The notes beneath the pieces are model-generated. The model had not been told where the DNA came from, did no database searches, and saw nothing but the letters and a program-made list of their open reading frames with translations. A stretch of DNA of 16,605 nucleotides from Leptospira sp. (GTDB lineage: Bacteria; Spirochaetota; Leptospiria; Leptospirales; Leptospiraceae). A program made the translations under genes and the position numbers. The stretch lies in NCBI GenBank assembly GCA_016742255.1, contig JACVCB010000017.1, positions 68,469-85,073 of the forward strand, read 5' to 3'. Each line of letters starts with the position of its first letter. The first letter of the stretch is position 1. This document shows, one piece after another, positions 14,982 to 16,605 of this stretch.

Positions 14982-16208
14982 ATGAAACAATCTTTTTTTC
15001 AAAACAGTTTCTGGAACACAGCGTTTCGCCCTTTTTTTTGGTTTGGATCAGTTTTCGGAATCTTTGTCATTTCAATTTGGATATTCATACTTTCGAATAT
15101 TCTTAAAAGTCCAATTCAGATCAATGCCATTCATTGGCATTCCTACGAAATGGTATTCGGTTTTACCAAAGCCATTGTATTAGGATTTTTATTCACTGCC
15201 GTTCAAAATTGGACAAATTCAACCATTCTAAAAGGGAAAAATTTATTTTATTTATTGGCCTTTTGGTTAATTGGAAGATTTTCATTCTATTCGTTTGGTT
15301 TTTTAAGTTATCTTTCGTTTGGGTTTGATATCTGCTCGGATATCATGGTAATCTACTTACTTGTTCCAAAGTTAATTGTTCCTACCCAAAAACACAACAG
15401 GCCAATCTTATACCATTATGCTCTTTTTACCATTTTCCATATTCTGAGTGCACTCTCAGCTTATTCCATTTTAGACCCAGAGAAGACATTACTATTTATC
15501 CACCTAAGTATCTTTGTTGTGTTATTTCTAATCCTCATCATAGGCGGACGAGTTGTACCATTCTTTTCAGGTGTCGTCATCCAAGGGTATTCATTTAAAC
15601 GAATGCCAAAATTAGAAACATTTCTAATCTATCTTCCATTTATCTTTTATCTGACAAAACTAATACAATCATATTTTGAGGCGTACATTTTAAGATCCAT
15701 TTCCTACTTACAAGGAACAGGTTTTACAATATTGGGAATTTTATCTTTTATAGTTGGATTTTCTTTATTTGTCTCGAATACGATTCGATTCATTTCATGG
15801 AAACCTTGGAAATCCTACCGAAGGCCTATCCTTTGGATTTTGTACTTAGGTTACTTTTGGGTATGTTCAGGATTTTTACTTTATAGTTTAGCTGAATTGA
15901 ATCTATTCCCAATCTCATCAGCCATTCATAGTTTAACAGTTGGTGGTCTTAGCGTATTTATTTATGGAATGATCACAAGAGTGAGTTTGGGTCATACTGG
16001 TAGAGCTATCGTTGCTTCACCTCTCACTGTTTTTGCTTATATTGTCTTAAATGTTAGCGTAATCATTCGAATTATTTTACCACTCTTCAACCAACACAAA
16101 TATGCATATTATCTGTCAGGAATAGGCTGGATACTGTGTTTTAGTTTATTTGTTATCCAGTATACAATCATTCTTTATTCACCTAGACCCGATGGCAAAC
16201 CATCTTAA
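14982..16208 (+). CDS. nnrS: NnrS family haem/copper membrane protein
   Basis: NnrS proteins are polytopic inner-membrane proteins that bind haem and copper and protect cells against nitric oxide stress, usually encoded with denitrification genes under NO control. The 408 residues contain about 12 membrane segments and the family signatures: AFRPFFW (14-20), HWHSYEMVFGF (51-61) with His51 and His53, GFLFTAVQNWT (68-78), GRVVPFFS (189-196), and HSLTVGGL to SLGHTGR (316-341) with His316 and His338. Length and motif order match full members. It is transcribed toward norD, with 38 AT-rich bases between the two stop codons and no clear hairpin there. Regulation by the neighbouring DNR-like protein is indicated by the consensus box centred about 40 bases upstream. 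Confidence 0.95.
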   Translation: MKQSFFQNSFWNTAFRPFFWFGSVFGIFVISIWIFILSNILKSPIQINAIHWHSYEMVFGFTKAIVLGFLFTAVQNWTNSTILKGKNLFYLLAFWLIGRFSFYSFGFLSYLSFGFDICSDIMVIYLLVPKLIVPTQKHNRPILYHYALFTIFHILSALSAYSILDPEKTLLFIHLSIFVVLFLILIIGGRVVPFFSGVVIQGYSFKRMPKLETFLIYLPFIFYLTKLIQSYFEAYILRSISYLQGTGFTILGILSFIVGFSLFVSNTIRFISWKPWKSYRRPILWILYLGYFWVCSGFLLYSLAELNLFPISSAIHSLTVGGLSVFIYGMITRVSLGHTGRAIVASPLTVFAYIVLNVSVIIRIILPLFNQHKYAYYLSGIGWILCFSLFVIQYTIILYSPRPDGKPS

Positions 16209-16246
16209 TCGAAAGATTTAAATTTATTTCTCTTTCCCATTCATAC

Positions 16247-16605
16247 TTAACTCTTAATGGCTCTTCTAAAAAATTCCTGTAAGGAATCGAGGAGCCTTTC
16301 TGGATGAAACAACATTTGATAACTCGCATTTCGCATCATCGCAGGGATCGTTGGTTTTTCCTCTGTTCCTATTGCCAAAGTATAAACTTGTACGCCGTTT
16401 AACAAACATTCACCCACAGCTTTATTCACATCCTCAATTCCATACTTACCTTCATACTGATCATAATCATTTGGTCTTGCATCAGTAATTAAGATGATCC
16501 ATTTTTGTTTGTAACCAGAATCCTTTAATAGAGAATTTGTGTGACGAAGTGATGGACCCACCCGTAGGTAACCAATGGGAAGAAAAAGAAGTAAAAGTAC
16601 TCTGA
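16247..16605 (-). CDS. norD: NorD, nitric oxide reductase accessory protein (VWA domain), C-terminal part
   Basis: NorD is a cytosolic von Willebrand factor A protein needed to assemble or activate nitric oxide reductase, usually with the AAA+ protein NorQ. About 118 codons are visible and the frame is open to the right edge, so the N-terminal majority is outside the window. Family features are YLRVGPSLRHT, the strand and loop WIILITDARPNDYDQYEG, YGIEDVNKAVGE, VQVYTLAIG, and a closing helix ending RRAIKS. The LTDG-type metal-site motif reads LITDA here. The in-frame GTG at 16561-16559 is internal, because homology continues upstream of it. It faces nnrS tail to tail, and nor structural genes are expected beyond the right edge. 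Confidence 0.88.
   Translation of the reverse strand, partial: RVLLLLFLPIGYLRVGPSLRHTNSLLKDSGYKQKWIILITDARPNDYDQYEGKYGIEDVNKAVGECLLNGVQVYTLAIGTEEKPTIPAMMRNASYQMLFHPERLLDSLQEFFRRAIKS

Noticed and set aside
16559..16561. GTG as the true start of a small 104-residue VWA protein
   Set aside because: The reading frame and NorD-like sequence (PIGYLR) continue upstream to the window edge, so this is an internal Val codon of a longer gene.
1..16605. CRISPR arrays, tRNA or rRNA genes, insertion sequences, prophage genes
   Set aside because: No regularly spaced repeats, cloverleaf-like segments, transposase or phage-type reading frames were seen. The intergenic gaps are too short to hold most of these.

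Overview
The window looks like chromosomal DNA of a spirochaete, most likely a saprophytic Leptospira. The reasons are low G+C, divergent flagellar switch and export genes (fliG-like, fliH), several receptors with loose spirochaete-type lipoboxes, and genes for nitric oxide metabolism. The genus is inferred from gene content and sequence style, not from a database match.

Layout. Bases 1-8171 are all on the minus strand. In transcription order they hold two large membrane receptors ending in class III nucleotide cyclase domains (8171-6057 and 6069-3919, overlapping by 13 bases), a class-3-like aldehyde dehydrogenase (3833-2358), a tandem two-domain hemerythrin (about 2163-1060), and the 5' two thirds of gatB (1001 to the left edge). 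From a divergent promoter region (8172-8284) the plus strand holds a fliG paralogue, fliH, two 7TM receptors with histidine-kinase-like outputs, and a Crp/Fnr-family regulator. All five are spaced by 12 bases or less, or overlap at ATGA. nnrS follows (14982-16208) behind its own perfect FNR/DNR-type box, and convergent to it is the C-terminal part of norD (right edge to 16247).

How the genes may work together. Four receptors share one plan: an exported N-terminal beta-sandwich domain, seven membrane segments and a cytosolic output. They form two overlapping pairs flanking the fliGH unit. The cyclase pair is the most striking find. The upstream protein has lost one metal-binding Asp (D to S) but keeps the adenine-selecting and transition-state residues. 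The downstream protein keeps both metal Asps but has lost the transition-state Asn and Arg. This is the division of labour of mammalian C1/C2 adenylyl cyclase, and it predicts an obligate heterodimer with one active site. The kinase-like pair is also degenerate: both lack the phospho-acceptor His, and only the first keeps an ATP-binding site.

The Crp/Fnr protein lacks the cAMP-contacting Arg-Ser pair of CRP and sits next to nnrS and norD, so it is more likely an NO-responsive DNR-type regulator. A perfect TTGAT-N4-ATCAA site precedes nnrS and a 9/10 site precedes the hemerythrin gene, suggesting a small NO regulon across this locus. No tRNA, rRNA, CRISPR array or insertion sequence was seen, and no gene-free stretch exceeds 300 bases.
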